From: a virus
Virus record (IMG/VR): IMGVR_UViG_3300021373_001570
Coordinates: 1-22,106 of that record
Length of the DNA stretch: 22,106 nucleotides
Reading direction: 5' to 3' (one strand)
The notes beneath the pieces were generated by a model that worked only from the letters and a program-made list of their open reading frames with translations, ran no database searches and was not told where the DNA came from. This document shows, one piece after another, positions 5,454 through 14,248 of this stretch; position 1 is the stretch's first letter; each line of letters starts with the position of its first letter. A program made the position numbers and the translations under genes.

Positions 5454-8234
5454 ATGCCTGAACCGCAAAATTTACAAGCTAGACTAAGTCAAGCTGGTCA
5501 GGACTTTCAAGATGGTGCTGATCAGTTAGGTAACGACATAACCAATGCGTTGTCTTCTCCGTTAGCAACATCAGCAAACATAACTGTCAATCCAATAGGT
5601 GCAGCGTTATCAGGGCCTGTTGCTGATGTTAAAGGTGCAGTAAACGACATTTCAGCAGCGTTGGCAAATCCAACCGGATTTGCAGAAAATGCAATTAGTA
5701 GTGCGTTAGCATCGTCTCCTGTAGGCGGACTGTTAGGAGGTTTGCTTGGCGGTGGCGGTTTTGGCGGCGGCCTTCAAAAAAATCCTCTAAACAAATTTGC
5801 AAGTTACAACTATGTTTTTACTTTTGGAGCAATTAAAAAAGATTCATTTAATTCACCTGACACAACTTACAGACTTTATGGTCCTGATGTCATTGTATTA
5901 CAAACTGGAGGAACTGGCAATAGACAAGTTAGAACTCAACTAGAACGTGCAGCAGGGATAACTGGCGAATACTTTATGGATAACCTAGAAGTAAAAAGTC
6001 TTATTACACCTTCGGACACTACAAAACAAACTAATGCAACAAATATAAGTTTTGAAGTATTAGAACCATACAGTATGGGATTATTTTTACAGACATTGCA
6101 TATTGCAGCCGCAAAAGCAGGTTATGTAAACTATCTGGAAGCAGTGTATTTGTTACAAATTGATTTTATTGGTTGGGACGACAACGGCAGATCATTTAAA
6201 GATACACGCTCTAAAAGAATGATTCCAATGCAACTTTCAAATGTTACATTTGATGTATCTGAAGGAGGTAGCACATACCAAGTAACTGCTGTACCTTACA
6301 ATGAAATTGCACTTGCTGACGAAGTACAGCAAACACAAGTAGCAGTTGACATAAAAGGTTCTACACTTGTAGAGTTTCTACAAACAGGTCCAGAAAGTCT
6401 TGCAACAATTCTAAACACTAGAGAACAAGAACAAGTAAAGTCTGGTAACAAAAAAGTTGCAGACGAATATGTTATAATGTTCCCTACAGATCTTACAAGT
6501 GCTACAAGTGCAGGCACAGGTGCAACTGATAATAATAAAGGTGCTACAACTCAAAGTTCAAAAGATAGCAGCGGAGCAGGCGGATTAAGCGAAGAGAAAA
6601 AACAAGAATTATTTGAGCAACTGTCGGGTATAGAAGGCGGCGAAGTTCCTGCAGACTTTGATGCTGAATTAAGTAAGATTTTAGGTATTGTAGTTAAACG
6701 TAGTCAAATTGGTGAGTCAATTAGAGAAGCTGCTGAAAAGGAAGAAAATGTAAATGATATAGGTAAATCCAAAATTGTAAAAAGTTTTCTAGACGAAGGA
6801 AAGCAATACTTTGGAAAACCTGCATTTACAGAAAATAAAGAAAAAGCACCAGGAGTATTTCAGAGAGGAAATATTAAAGTAAGTGACGAAGGTAGAAGAA
6901 TTAATTTTGCATCTGGTACAAAGATACAAACAATTATTGAAGAAGTAATATTGCTTTCGGATTATGCTAGAAAATTTGTTACAGAGCAACCAGATAGTAA
7001 TGGAATGAAAACTTGGTTTAAGATCGAAACAGATGTATATCTTATTCCTGGAAATGACAATGTTGCACAAACTGGTGAAGGAGCAAAAGTTTTTGTTTAC
7101 AAAATTGTACCTTACAAAACACACGTTGCTAGAATTTCATCGCCTACTGTTGCTCCTCCGGGTTATCAAAATCTAAGAAAGAATGCAGTAAAAAAATATG
7201 ATTATATGTACACTGGTGAAAATGACGATATTATAAATTTTGAAATTGATATTAACACAGCATTCTTCAACGCACTAGCGCAAGATATGGGACAATTAGG
7301 AAAGGCTCAAAAAACACAAGGTGCAAACGCAATTACAGCAGCAGTACAAGCGCCTGTACACGGCGTAGGAGACGGCGATACTACAAATTCTTCAACAGCA
7401 GGTGTTTCAAAAAGCAAAGGTGTTTCTAAGACAAACACTGGCGAATCAGGTTCCGGAGTTCAATCCCATCCAGAGAATCAAATTGCAAGATCTTTTAATG
7501 ATGCTATCGTAAACAGTGAAACTGATTTAGTAACAATTGAATTAGAAATATGGGGAGATCCATATTATATTGCAGACAGTGGATTTGGAAATTATAACGG
7601 TAAGAGTGCAGGCTTAAACATAACAACAGACGGCACAATGGATTATCAAACTTCTGAAGTAGATATTATTGTTAACTTTAGAACACCTGTAGATACACGA
7701 GATCCAGGATTTATGAAGTTTCCAGCAGGTGGTCAAAAAGCAGTTGGTGCATTTAGTGGATTATATCAAGTTACACAAGTTACACATACTTTTAGTGGAA
7801 ATCAATTTTCACAAAAACTTAAAACAATTAGACGTAGAAATCAACCAGAGGATACTGGAGCGCAGCCATTAGATATTGCAATCGAAGCAGTAATTGAAAA
7901 AGGACTTGATGCTATAATTTCACCTCTAGCAAGCAAAGCTGCTGCACCTTTGGCTAAGTTAGAGGGAGACATTCAAGGTGCAATTAACGAAATAGGTGCA
8001 GCTCTTGCATCTAATCCTATTAGTAGTGCATTAAATAACGGTGTTGCTGCACTTGATGCAGGAATAGCAGAAGCTGGAAATGCAATATCCTCAGCGTTAT
8101 CAACCCCAATTATTCCGCCAAAACTAGTAGACAATGCTATAACATCGGCCTTAAATACTCAAACAGTTGCTTCAACCTCAGCAACACAAGAAGCTAATGA
8201 TATATCATCTGCACTAACAGGAGATTCTACATAA
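5454..8234 (+). CDS. Large structural protein, probable baseplate hub component (926 aa)
   Basis: I do not recognise a T4 gene product in this 926-residue protein, but large proteins in this slot between gp53 and gp5 are usual in marine T4-like phages. Layout: residues 28-89 carry four NxI[STG]xAL repeats, then a glycine-rich linker (about 91-106). A first folded region follows at about 115-300 (YNYVFTFGAI, FEVLEPYSMGLFLQTLHIAA, LQIDFIGWDDNGR). Then come a Ser/Thr/Gly-rich linker, a second region at about 490-610 (WFKIETDVYLIPG, FVYKIVPYKTHVARI, INFEIDINTAFFNALAQDMG), another low-complexity linker, and a third at about 680-805 (VTIELEIWGDPYYIAD, GLYQVTQVTHTFSGNQFSQKL). Five more repeats close the protein. 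The beta-rich segments and position beside gp5 suggest a hub role like T4 gp27, which has no other candidate in this window. That role is inference. AGGAGG precedes the start. Confidence 0.7.
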   Translation: MPEPQNLQARLSQAGQDFQDGADQLGNDITNALSSPLATSANITVNPIGAALSGPVADVKGAVNDISAALANPTGFAENAISSALASSPVGGLLGGLLGGGGFGGGLQKNPLNKFASYNYVFTFGAIKKDSFNSPDTTYRLYGPDVIVLQTGGTGNRQVRTQLERAAGITGEYFMDNLEVKSLITPSDTTKQTNATNISFEVLEPYSMGLFLQTLHIAAAKAGYVNYLEAVYLLQIDFIGWDDNGRSFKDTRSKRMIPMQLSNVTFDVSEGGSTYQVTAVPYNEIALADEVQQTQVAVDIKGSTLVEFLQTGPESLATILNTREQEQVKSGNKKVADEYVIMFPTDLTSATSAGTGATDNNKGATTQSSKDSSGAGGLSEEKKQELFEQLSGIEGGEVPADFDAELSKILGIVVKRSQIGESIREAAEKEENVNDIGKSKIVKSFLDEGKQYFGKPAFTENKEKAPGVFQRGNIKVSDEGRRINFASGTKIQTIIEEVILLSDYARKFVTEQPDSNGMKTWFKIETDVYLIPGNDNVAQTGEGAKVFVYKIVPYKTHVARISSPTVAPPGYQNLRKNAVKKYDYMYTGENDDIINFEIDINTAFFNALAQDMGQLGKAQKTQGANAITAAVQAPVHGVGDGDTTNSSTAGVSKSKGVSKTNTGESGSGVQSHPENQIARSFNDAIVNSETDLVTIELEIWGDPYYIADSGFGNYNGKSAGLNITTDGTMDYQTSEVDIIVNFRTPVDTRDPGFMKFPAGGQKAVGAFSGLYQVTQVTHTFSGNQFSQKLKTIRRRNQPEDTGAQPLDIAIEAVIEKGLDAIISPLASKAAAPLAKLEGDIQGAINEIGAALASNPISSALNNGVAALDAGIAEAGNAISSALSTPIIPPKLVDNAITSALNTQTVASTSATQEANDISSALTGDST
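5535..5720 (+). repeat. N-terminal NxI[STG]xAL protein repeats (4 copies)
   Basis: Residues 28-37, 46-55, 64-73 and 79-89 of the 926-residue protein read NDITNALSSP, NPIGAALSGP, NDISAALANP and NAISSALASSP. The first three are spaced 18 residues apart. The same motif returns at the C-terminus of the protein. Confidence 0.85.
7986..8225 (+). repeat. C-terminal NxI[STG]xAL protein repeats (5 copies)
   Basis: Motifs begin at residues 845 (NEIGAALASNP), 854 (NPISSALNNG), 876 (NAISSALSTP), 894 (NAITSALNTQ) and 915 (NDISSALTGD). Spacing varies from 9 to 22 residues. The codons differ between copies, so the repetition is kept at the protein level rather than being a recent DNA duplication. Confidence 0.85.
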
Positions 8235-8235
8235 G

Positions 8236-10257
8236 ATGGATAAAGTTAATAAGAATCAAATAGAACGTACAACTAACGCCGGATTTAAAGAAAAATTTCC
8301 ATCTCAACCAGTAATTGCAATAGTTAGAAATCACCTTGACAGTACATATATGGGTAATTTAGAAGTAGAAATTCTAACTGCAAGTAATTCAGGACAATCT
8401 ACAAATGCACCAGGTCAAATTTTACCTGTTAGATACCTTACTCCTTTTCACGGAGTAACATCATTAGAAGGAACTTCAAAAAATGAAGGTGCAGCCAACA
8501 GTCAACGCAGTTACGGATGGTGGGGTGTGCCACCGGATATTGGATCAAAAGTTTTAGTTATATTTTCTGAAGGTGGAGAAGGTTTTTGGCTAGGATGTAT
8601 TCCGGAAGATCATACAAATATTATGACACCTGACCCTTGGGTTTCTAGTACATTTAACAGCAAAGATAAAACAAAAAAACTACCTGTTGTTGAATATAAC
8701 AAAAAGTTAGAAGACGGCAAGGGGCGAGATAGTACACAATTTATTAAACCTGTTAATGAAGATGCAGTTAATGCATTAACAGAACAGGGTTTGATTGAAG
8801 ACGAAATACGAGGTCTAACAAGCACTAGTGCAAGGAGAGAATTGCCAAGTGCTGTAATGGGTTTTAGTAGTCCAGGACCTCAGGATAAAAGACCAGGAGC
8901 ACCAAGAGTAAACTATGGTGAAAATTTTGCACAGACACCTGTACCTCAGAATCGTTTGGGCGGATCTAGTCTTGTGTTTGATGACGGTGATGCAACACTA
9001 ATACGTAAAACTCCTGCTAAAGAAGGACCACCAGTTTATATAAATGTTGAAGGTGGTGAAAAAGGCGGTGATCCTACATTGCCACATAATGAACTTGTGC
9101 GTTTAAGAACTCGCACAGGGCATCAAATTTTGCTGCACAATACAGAAGACTTAATTTACATTGCTAATGCAAGAGGTACAACTTGGATAGAATTAACAAG
9201 TAATGGAAAAATTGATATCTATGCACAAGACAGTATTAGCGTACACACAGAAAACGACTTAAACTTCAAAGCAGACAGAGATATTAACTTTGAAGCAGGG
9301 AGAGATATTCATACAACAGCTGGCAACAGTATCTTTACTAACGCAACAGCAGATATACACACTAATGCAGGCAAGAACATTTACGAAACCGCTGCAACAA
9401 ATTGGGAAATTAAAGCAGGTACTGATGGCAAAATTACAGTAGGAGGATCGAGCAATATTAGTGCAACAGGCAATCACGTAGAAACCGCAGCAAATATTCA
9501 TATGAACGGACCAGCTGCTGCAACAGCAACGGCTGCAACAGAAGCAAATATACCTTCTAGAGTTCCGCAACACGAACCGTGGGACGGCCACGAAAATTTA
9601 GATCCTACATCATTTACTCCTGAAAAAACAGATAGTAAAGAAGAAGAACAAACTAAAGCAACTCCTGCAAAAACACCAGATACATTTAAGAAAAATACAA
9701 AACGAGATGTGAGAGAAACGCCCAACACTCAACCTCCAGAAGCAGAAGAAGCACCGACCACAACTGATAAGGGCGTAGTTAAAAAGCCAGAAGTAAAAAA
9801 AGGATTACCTACAGATATAGCAAATGCAGTTTCGGCTGTAAAAGAATCAATAAACTCATCAAGTGTTGGTGGCCTTATTAATGCTGTAGTTGATGCAGGA
9901 AAACAAGTTACGTTTGGTTTAGGACAAAGCATTGTAGGTGCAATAGATAGTATAGCAGGACCCGGTACTTTAAATTCGATCAAACAAGTAGGGGGAGGAG
10001 CTATTTCTGACTTAACAGCGTCAACAACAAATTTACTTGATTTAAGAACTACTCTTGCTAAAGGAAATTTACCTACAGCAATTCCGGCATCTAGTAATAC
10101 AGGACAATACGGAAATTCTACAGATAGACAAATTGTTGCAGACGTAGGTTCGGGAAAATATAAAGCAAATGAAACTGTTACAATGTCAGATGGTTCTAAA
10201 TTACGAGTACAAGAAGTAGATGGTAAACGACAATTAGTCAATTTTAACGTAGGGTAA
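8236..10257 (+). CDS. gp5: gp5-like baseplate hub/tail needle protein, no lysozyme domain
   Basis: A 673-residue protein. Residues about 22-125 form the gp5/VgrG OB-fold (VIAIVRNHLDSTYMGNLEVE, YGWWGVPPDIGSKVLVIF, GFWLGCIPED). Residues about 286-425 form the needle: NELVRLRTRTGHQILLHNTE and IELTSNGKIDIYAQ, followed by short repeats with a period of about eight (DINFEAGRD, DIHTTAGNS, DIHTNAGKN) typical of the triple-stranded beta-helix. T4 gp5 has a lysozyme domain between these parts. Here that stretch (about 130-285) is a Pro/Gly-rich linker without the expected catalytic motif. The spike should trimerise and pierce the outer membrane mechanically. Unusually, about 250 residues follow the needle: HEPWDGHENLDP, a Pro/Thr/Glu/Lys-rich linker, a Ser/Gly/Ala-rich segment (523-600) and a compact end. 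The gene starts one base after the preceding stop, with AGGAGA 11 bases upstream. Confidence 0.9.
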   Translation: MDKVNKNQIERTTNAGFKEKFPSQPVIAIVRNHLDSTYMGNLEVEILTASNSGQSTNAPGQILPVRYLTPFHGVTSLEGTSKNEGAANSQRSYGWWGVPPDIGSKVLVIFSEGGEGFWLGCIPEDHTNIMTPDPWVSSTFNSKDKTKKLPVVEYNKKLEDGKGRDSTQFIKPVNEDAVNALTEQGLIEDEIRGLTSTSARRELPSAVMGFSSPGPQDKRPGAPRVNYGENFAQTPVPQNRLGGSSLVFDDGDATLIRKTPAKEGPPVYINVEGGEKGGDPTLPHNELVRLRTRTGHQILLHNTEDLIYIANARGTTWIELTSNGKIDIYAQDSISVHTENDLNFKADRDINFEAGRDIHTTAGNSIFTNATADIHTNAGKNIYETAATNWEIKAGTDGKITVGGSSNISATGNHVETAANIHMNGPAAATATAATEANIPSRVPQHEPWDGHENLDPTSFTPEKTDSKEEEQTKATPAKTPDTFKKNTKRDVRETPNTQPPEAEEAPTTTDKGVVKKPEVKKGLPTDIANAVSAVKESINSSSVGGLINAVVDAGKQVTFGLGQSIVGAIDSIAGPGTLNSIKQVGGGAISDLTASTTNLLDLRTTLAKGNLPTAIPASSNTGQYGNSTDRQIVADVGSGKYKANETVTMSDGSKLRVQEVDGKRQLVNFNVG

Positions 10258-10264
10258 ATACAGT

Positions 10265-10711
10265 ATGAGCACACAAGAAAAAAACATATATAAGCAAATT
10301 GTTGTTCCTAGCAATCAGAAACAAGAAGTTGTTCCCGAGTCAAGAGCTTACAGAGGTATTAGTACCGTTAACCCTGATGCATCTGAATGGGTATTATATG
10401 ACATTGAACTAATCAAACAGGATATTATTAATAATTTTCATATTAGACAAGGTGAAAAATTAAGCGATCCTGAGTTTGGAACTATTATTTGGGATATATT
10501 GTTTGAACCACTCACTGATCAATTGAGAGATGCAATTATTAAAAATGTATCTAGGATAATCAATTACGATCCTAGAGCAAATGTTGATGACATTACAGTA
10601 TCGACATATGAAAGCGGAATACAAATTGAATGTACATTAACTTATTTGCCTTACAATATATCAGAAACAATGCGATTAAAGTTTGATGAAGATGCTGGCT
10701 TCCTTGCATAA
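10265..10711 (+). CDS. gp25: gp25 baseplate wedge subunit
   Basis: A 148-residue protein, near the size of T4 gp25 (132). It carries the gp25 / GPW-family signature: WVLYDIELIKQDIINNFHIR (57-76), GEKLSDPEFGTIIWDILFEP (78-97), LRDAIIKNVSRIINYDPR (102-119), then a beta strand pair ending FDEDAGFL. The family is related to lysozyme by fold name only. In contractile tails it is a sheath-initiating wedge protein that binds gp6 and gp53 around the hub. It starts seven bases after the gp5 stop, without a good Shine-Dalgarno, so coupling to gp5 translation is likely. Next comes gp6, its structural partner. The roughly 40-residue N-terminal part before the core is longer than in T4. Confidence 0.95.
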   Translation: MSTQEKNIYKQIVVPSNQKQEVVPESRAYRGISTVNPDASEWVLYDIELIKQDIINNFHIRQGEKLSDPEFGTIIWDILFEPLTDQLRDAIIKNVSRIINYDPRANVDDITVSTYESGIQIECTLTYLPYNISETMRLKFDEDAGFLA

Positions 10712-10737
10712 GATAAAGTACGCACTTAATCAAAGCG

Positions 10738-10745
10738 AATAAATA
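10738..10745 (+). promoter_or_regulatory. Candidate late promoter element before gp6
   Basis: AATAAATA, one base from the T4 late element TATAAATA, lies in the 57-base gap between gp25 and gp6. It ends 23 bases before the gp6 ATG, with GAGGA (10755-10759) as ribosome binding site. The only other such motif in a real gap lies before the gp48-like gene at a similar distance. A second internal late promoter for gp6 and the giant gene would make sense, but chance matches are common in DNA this AT-rich. Confidence 0.5.
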
Positions 10746-10768
10746 CATTATAACGAGGAAAGCACAAA

Positions 10769-13700
10769 ATGTCATCCACAGATAGACAAAATAGATTACT
10801 ACTTGCAGAAGACTGGAAAAAAGTTTATCAATCCTTTCGAAATGCAGATTTTAAGTCTTATGATTTTGATAATCTAAGACGTACAATGATCTCTTATTTA
10901 AGAGAAAATTACCCAGAAGATTTTAACGACTATATTGAATCAAGTGAATATCTAGCATTAATAGATATGATTGCATTTTTAGGTCAAAATATTGCTTTCC
11001 GTATTGACTTAAATGCAAGAGAAAACTTCTTAGAACTAGCAGAACGCCGTGAAAGTGTACTACGTTTAGCAAGATTGCTTTCCTATAATCCTAAACGTAA
11101 TCAAGCATCAAACGGCCTTTTAAAAATTGAAGCAGTTAGTACAACAGAAGAAATTACTGACAGCAACGGATTAAATTTATCAGAACAAACAATCCAATGG
11201 AACGATCCTAGCAATCCAGATTGGTACGAACAATTTATTCGTGTAATGAATGCTGCATTGCCAGTAAATGGAACATTCGGTCGTCCTGTTAAAACAGAAA
11301 CAATTAGTGGAATTCCTACTGAACAGTATCGTATGAATTCTACAAACACAGAAGTTCCTGTGTATAGTTTTTCAAAAACAGTTGACGGTAAAACTGTTGC
11401 ATTCGAAGTAGTTAGTACAGACATTACAGATACGGACATTGTTGAAGAAGCTCCGTTCCCTGGTAATAATTTTGCTTTTCTTTACAGGGATGATGGCCGA
11501 GGCGTAGCAAGCTCTAACTCCGGTTTCTTTACTCACTTTAGACAAGGAACTATGGACCAAGGACAGTTTAACGTAGACAGCCCGTCTACAAGCCAAGTAG
11601 TTGCAGTTGATGCACGTAATGTAAACAACACCGACATATGGTTATATAAATTAGATAGCTTAGGCAACGAGCAAGAACTTTGGACTAAAGTTGAAGCAGT
11701 AGAAGGCAACAATGTTATCTATAATAGTTTAAACAAAGGTATTCGAAATATCTATAGTGTGCTAACACGCATTGAAGATAGAATTAGTTTAATTTTTGCC
11801 GACGGTGTGTTTGGCAATTTACCTCAAGGTAATTTCCGTGTGTATTATAGAACAAGTAAAAATCAAAGATTAATTGTTTCACCTGATAATTTAAGAGGAA
11901 TTGCAGTTCGTATTCCTTATGTGTCTAGAGCTGGTACAGCAGAAACAATTACCATTACACTTGAACTAAAAAACACTGTTGATAATGCAACTATTTCTGA
12001 AACAAATGCAAGTATTAAGAAAAATGCTCCTGCTTCATATTATACACAAAACAGAATGGTAACAGCCGAAGATTATCAAATTGGACCATTAACAACAAGC
12101 CAAGAAATTGTAAAAGCAAAAAGCGTAAACAGAACATCTAGCGGTATAAGTAGAAACTTTGACTTAGTCGATGCAACTGGCAAATATTCTACTACAAATT
12201 TATTTGGAACAGATGGTGCAGTTTATAAAAATTACCTATCAACAAAAACAAGTTTTGATTTCGAAACACTGACAGATATTGAAGGACAAATTGTAAACAC
12301 AATCGAACCAATTTTATCCAGTATTAAAGTAAGAAACTATTATTATGACCAATTTCCTAAATTACTAGTAGAAGATTTAGGTGCTACTTGGGAACAGTTT
12401 ACAGCAGATACAAACAACTTTACAGGTAGAATGACTAATTCTGCAGGTGTTCTAATTAAAGTAGGCACATTTACTGGTTCAAATATGAAGTTTGTAAAAC
12501 CAAATTCTTTACTTAAATTTATTCCACCAGAAGGGTTTCATTTCCTTAACGGTAAGTTAGAATCAGGTGTACCTGATTTTAGAGGAGGTACTAGTTACAA
12601 ATGGGTTAAAGTTATAAGTGTTGTAAGAGACGGCACAGAAATACAAGATGATGGTTCAGGACCAATTGTATTCAATGACAGTATTCCAACAGGTTCTAGA
12701 CTTACAGAAATTAGAACTGCTTTACCGTCTTCTCTTACAGACGATGTAAAAGCTCAACTTACTGCACAAATATTTTCATATAGAACATTTGGTTTAAGAT
12801 TTTCTAGGAATGACGGTGAGTGGAGACTTATTACCGAAAATAACTTATCTGCAAACAGTGAGTTTAGTACAGGTAAAACAGGCGATACAACTAACCAGCA
12901 ACTAGATGCAAGTTGGCTATTAAAGTTTAATACAGACGGCGAAAAATATACTATTACGTATCGTGCTATGAGATATGTTTTTGAAAGTGATAAAGACATT
13001 AGATTTTATTACGACAGTAGTGACAAAATTTACAATAATAAAACCGGTAAAATTGTTAAAGACAAAATTAATATTTTAAATATTAATAATAAACCTAATT
13101 CAGAATATCCATTTAATATAGATTATCTATGGGAGATAGTTGAAGAGTACAGAGATGCTGAAGGTTATGTAGATTCAAAAAAAATACAAGTTAGTTTCTT
13201 TGATGACGATGACGACGGTGTTGTTGATAATCCAGAAATATTTGATGATATTGTAGATGAAGAAACTTCGCCACTAACTAAGTTAGTATTTTTACAAAAA
13301 AGCACAACAACTGACGGTGTAGAAGACTACAAATATGTAGATAGAAATACTATTTTTAGAGATCCTACACAACTTATTTTACAGTCAGTGTCTAATAGAG
13401 CACCGTTAAGCACATACCAAGACGGAGATCTTCTTTATTATCTAGAAGAAGATATCTTTGAAGTTTTTAATGCTGCAACTACTACGTTAACTATCTCGAC
13501 AAATTATAAAGCAGCAGTTGGACGAGACGGATTAAAATTCCAGTATGTACACGCTGCTGATCAAAACAGTAGAATTGATCCTAGTGCAAGTAATATTATT
13601 GATACTTATTTGTTGACTAGAGGATATGACACATCGTTTAGACAATGGTTAGATGGAAATCTTGAAAATAAACCATTGCCGCCTAGCAGCGATAACTTGT

Positions 13701-14248
13701 TTATTTCTTATGGTGCCACATTAAACAAGATTAAATCACTTAGTGATGAAATCATTTATCATCCAGTTAAGTACAAAGTATTATTTGGTAACAAGGCTAA
13801 AGAAGATTTGCAAGCAACATTTAAAATTGTAAAAAACCCGGGACTAGTATTAAACGACAACGAAATTAAATCAGGTGTAGTCAGTGCAATCAATAAATTT
13901 TTTGCACTTGATAACTGGGATTTTGGAGAAAAGTTTTACTTTTCTGAATTATCAAATTACGTAATGAGTTCAATGTCTCCGAATCTTGTTACTTTTGTAA
14001 TTGTTCCTGTGCAAGACAATCAAGCATATGGTTCGTTACAAGAAATTAAGTCAGAGTCAGATGAAATTTTTATCAGTGGTGCAACTGTTGAAGATATAGA
14101 AATAATTGACGCAATTACTGCTAGTAGATTAAAGTCAAGTGGTGCTGTAGTAACAAGCATTACTTCGACATCTACAGGCATACAAAGCAGCACAAACGTA
14201 AATTCAAGCACAACGACCGGATCAACTAGTGGAGGCCTTAGCTACTAA
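10769..14248 (+). CDS. gp6: gp6 baseplate wedge subunit
   Basis: A 1159-residue protein, far longer than T4 gp6 (660). The N-terminus is the typical gp6 / gpJ-family start: ADFKSYDFDNLRRTMISYLR (26-45), then DYIESSEYLALIDMIAFLGQ, FRIDLNARENFLELAERRES and LARLLSYNPKR. A core motif QNRMVTAEDYQIGPL lies at about 430-444. A typical C-terminal part starts near residue 990 (YHPVKYKVLFG, FALDNWDFGEKFYFSELSNY). The middle, about residues 540-970, holds extra sequence, including an EF-hand-like loop at 812-823. gp6 forms the heterodimer ring that links the six wedges and drives the switch of the baseplate on contact. The last 35 or so residues are low-complexity Ser/Thr/Gly. The stop overlaps the next ATG (TAATG). 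Confidence 0.93.
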   Translation: MSSTDRQNRLLLAEDWKKVYQSFRNADFKSYDFDNLRRTMISYLRENYPEDFNDYIESSEYLALIDMIAFLGQNIAFRIDLNARENFLELAERRESVLRLARLLSYNPKRNQASNGLLKIEAVSTTEEITDSNGLNLSEQTIQWNDPSNPDWYEQFIRVMNAALPVNGTFGRPVKTETISGIPTEQYRMNSTNTEVPVYSFSKTVDGKTVAFEVVSTDITDTDIVEEAPFPGNNFAFLYRDDGRGVASSNSGFFTHFRQGTMDQGQFNVDSPSTSQVVAVDARNVNNTDIWLYKLDSLGNEQELWTKVEAVEGNNVIYNSLNKGIRNIYSVLTRIEDRISLIFADGVFGNLPQGNFRVYYRTSKNQRLIVSPDNLRGIAVRIPYVSRAGTAETITITLELKNTVDNATISETNASIKKNAPASYYTQNRMVTAEDYQIGPLTTSQEIVKAKSVNRTSSGISRNFDLVDATGKYSTTNLFGTDGAVYKNYLSTKTSFDFETLTDIEGQIVNTIEPILSSIKVRNYYYDQFPKLLVEDLGATWEQFTADTNNFTGRMTNSAGVLIKVGTFTGSNMKFVKPNSLLKFIPPEGFHFLNGKLESGVPDFRGGTSYKWVKVISVVRDGTEIQDDGSGPIVFNDSIPTGSRLTEIRTALPSSLTDDVKAQLTAQIFSYRTFGLRFSRNDGEWRLITENNLSANSEFSTGKTGDTTNQQLDASWLLKFNTDGEKYTITYRAMRYVFESDKDIRFYYDSSDKIYNNKTGKIVKDKINILNINNKPNSEYPFNIDYLWEIVEEYRDAEGYVDSKKIQVSFFDDDDDGVVDNPEIFDDIVDEETSPLTKLVFLQKSTTTDGVEDYKYVDRNTIFRDPTQLILQSVSNRAPLSTYQDGDLLYYLEEDIFEVFNAATTTLTISTNYKAAVGRDGLKFQYVHAADQNSRIDPSASNIIDTYLLTRGYDTSFRQWLDGNLENKPLPPSSDNLFISYGATLNKIKSLSDEIIYHPVKYKVLFGNKAKEDLQATFKIVKNPGLVLNDNEIKSGVVSAINKFFALDNWDFGEKFYFSELSNYVMSSMSPNLVTFVIVPVQDNQAYGSLQEIKSESDEIFISGATVEDIEIIDAITASRLKSSGAVVTSITSTSTGIQSSTNVNSSTTTGSTSGGLSY

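Noticed and set aside
6789-7124. 111-codon minus-strand frame opposite the 926-residue gene
   Set aside because: Its Phe/Cys/Ser-rich product is the mirror of AT-rich lysine codons on the other strand, and it has no promoter or ribosome site.
10253-10260. GGTAAATA just before gp25 as a late promoter
   Set aside because: It ends four bases before the gp25 ATG and its TAA is the gp5 stop codon. A transcript started from it would begin at or after the start codon.
9729-10274. 181-codon open frame on the minus strand opposite the end of gp5
   Set aside because: It is antisense to the well-supported gp5 frame, with an odd Cys/Pro/Ser composition, no ribosome site and no recognisable motif. It is a shadow of the coding strand.
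10712-10768. AAGTACGCACTT as a terminator stem between gp25 and gp6
   Set aside because: The stem has only four base pairs and no U-run follows, so it is too weak for a terminator.
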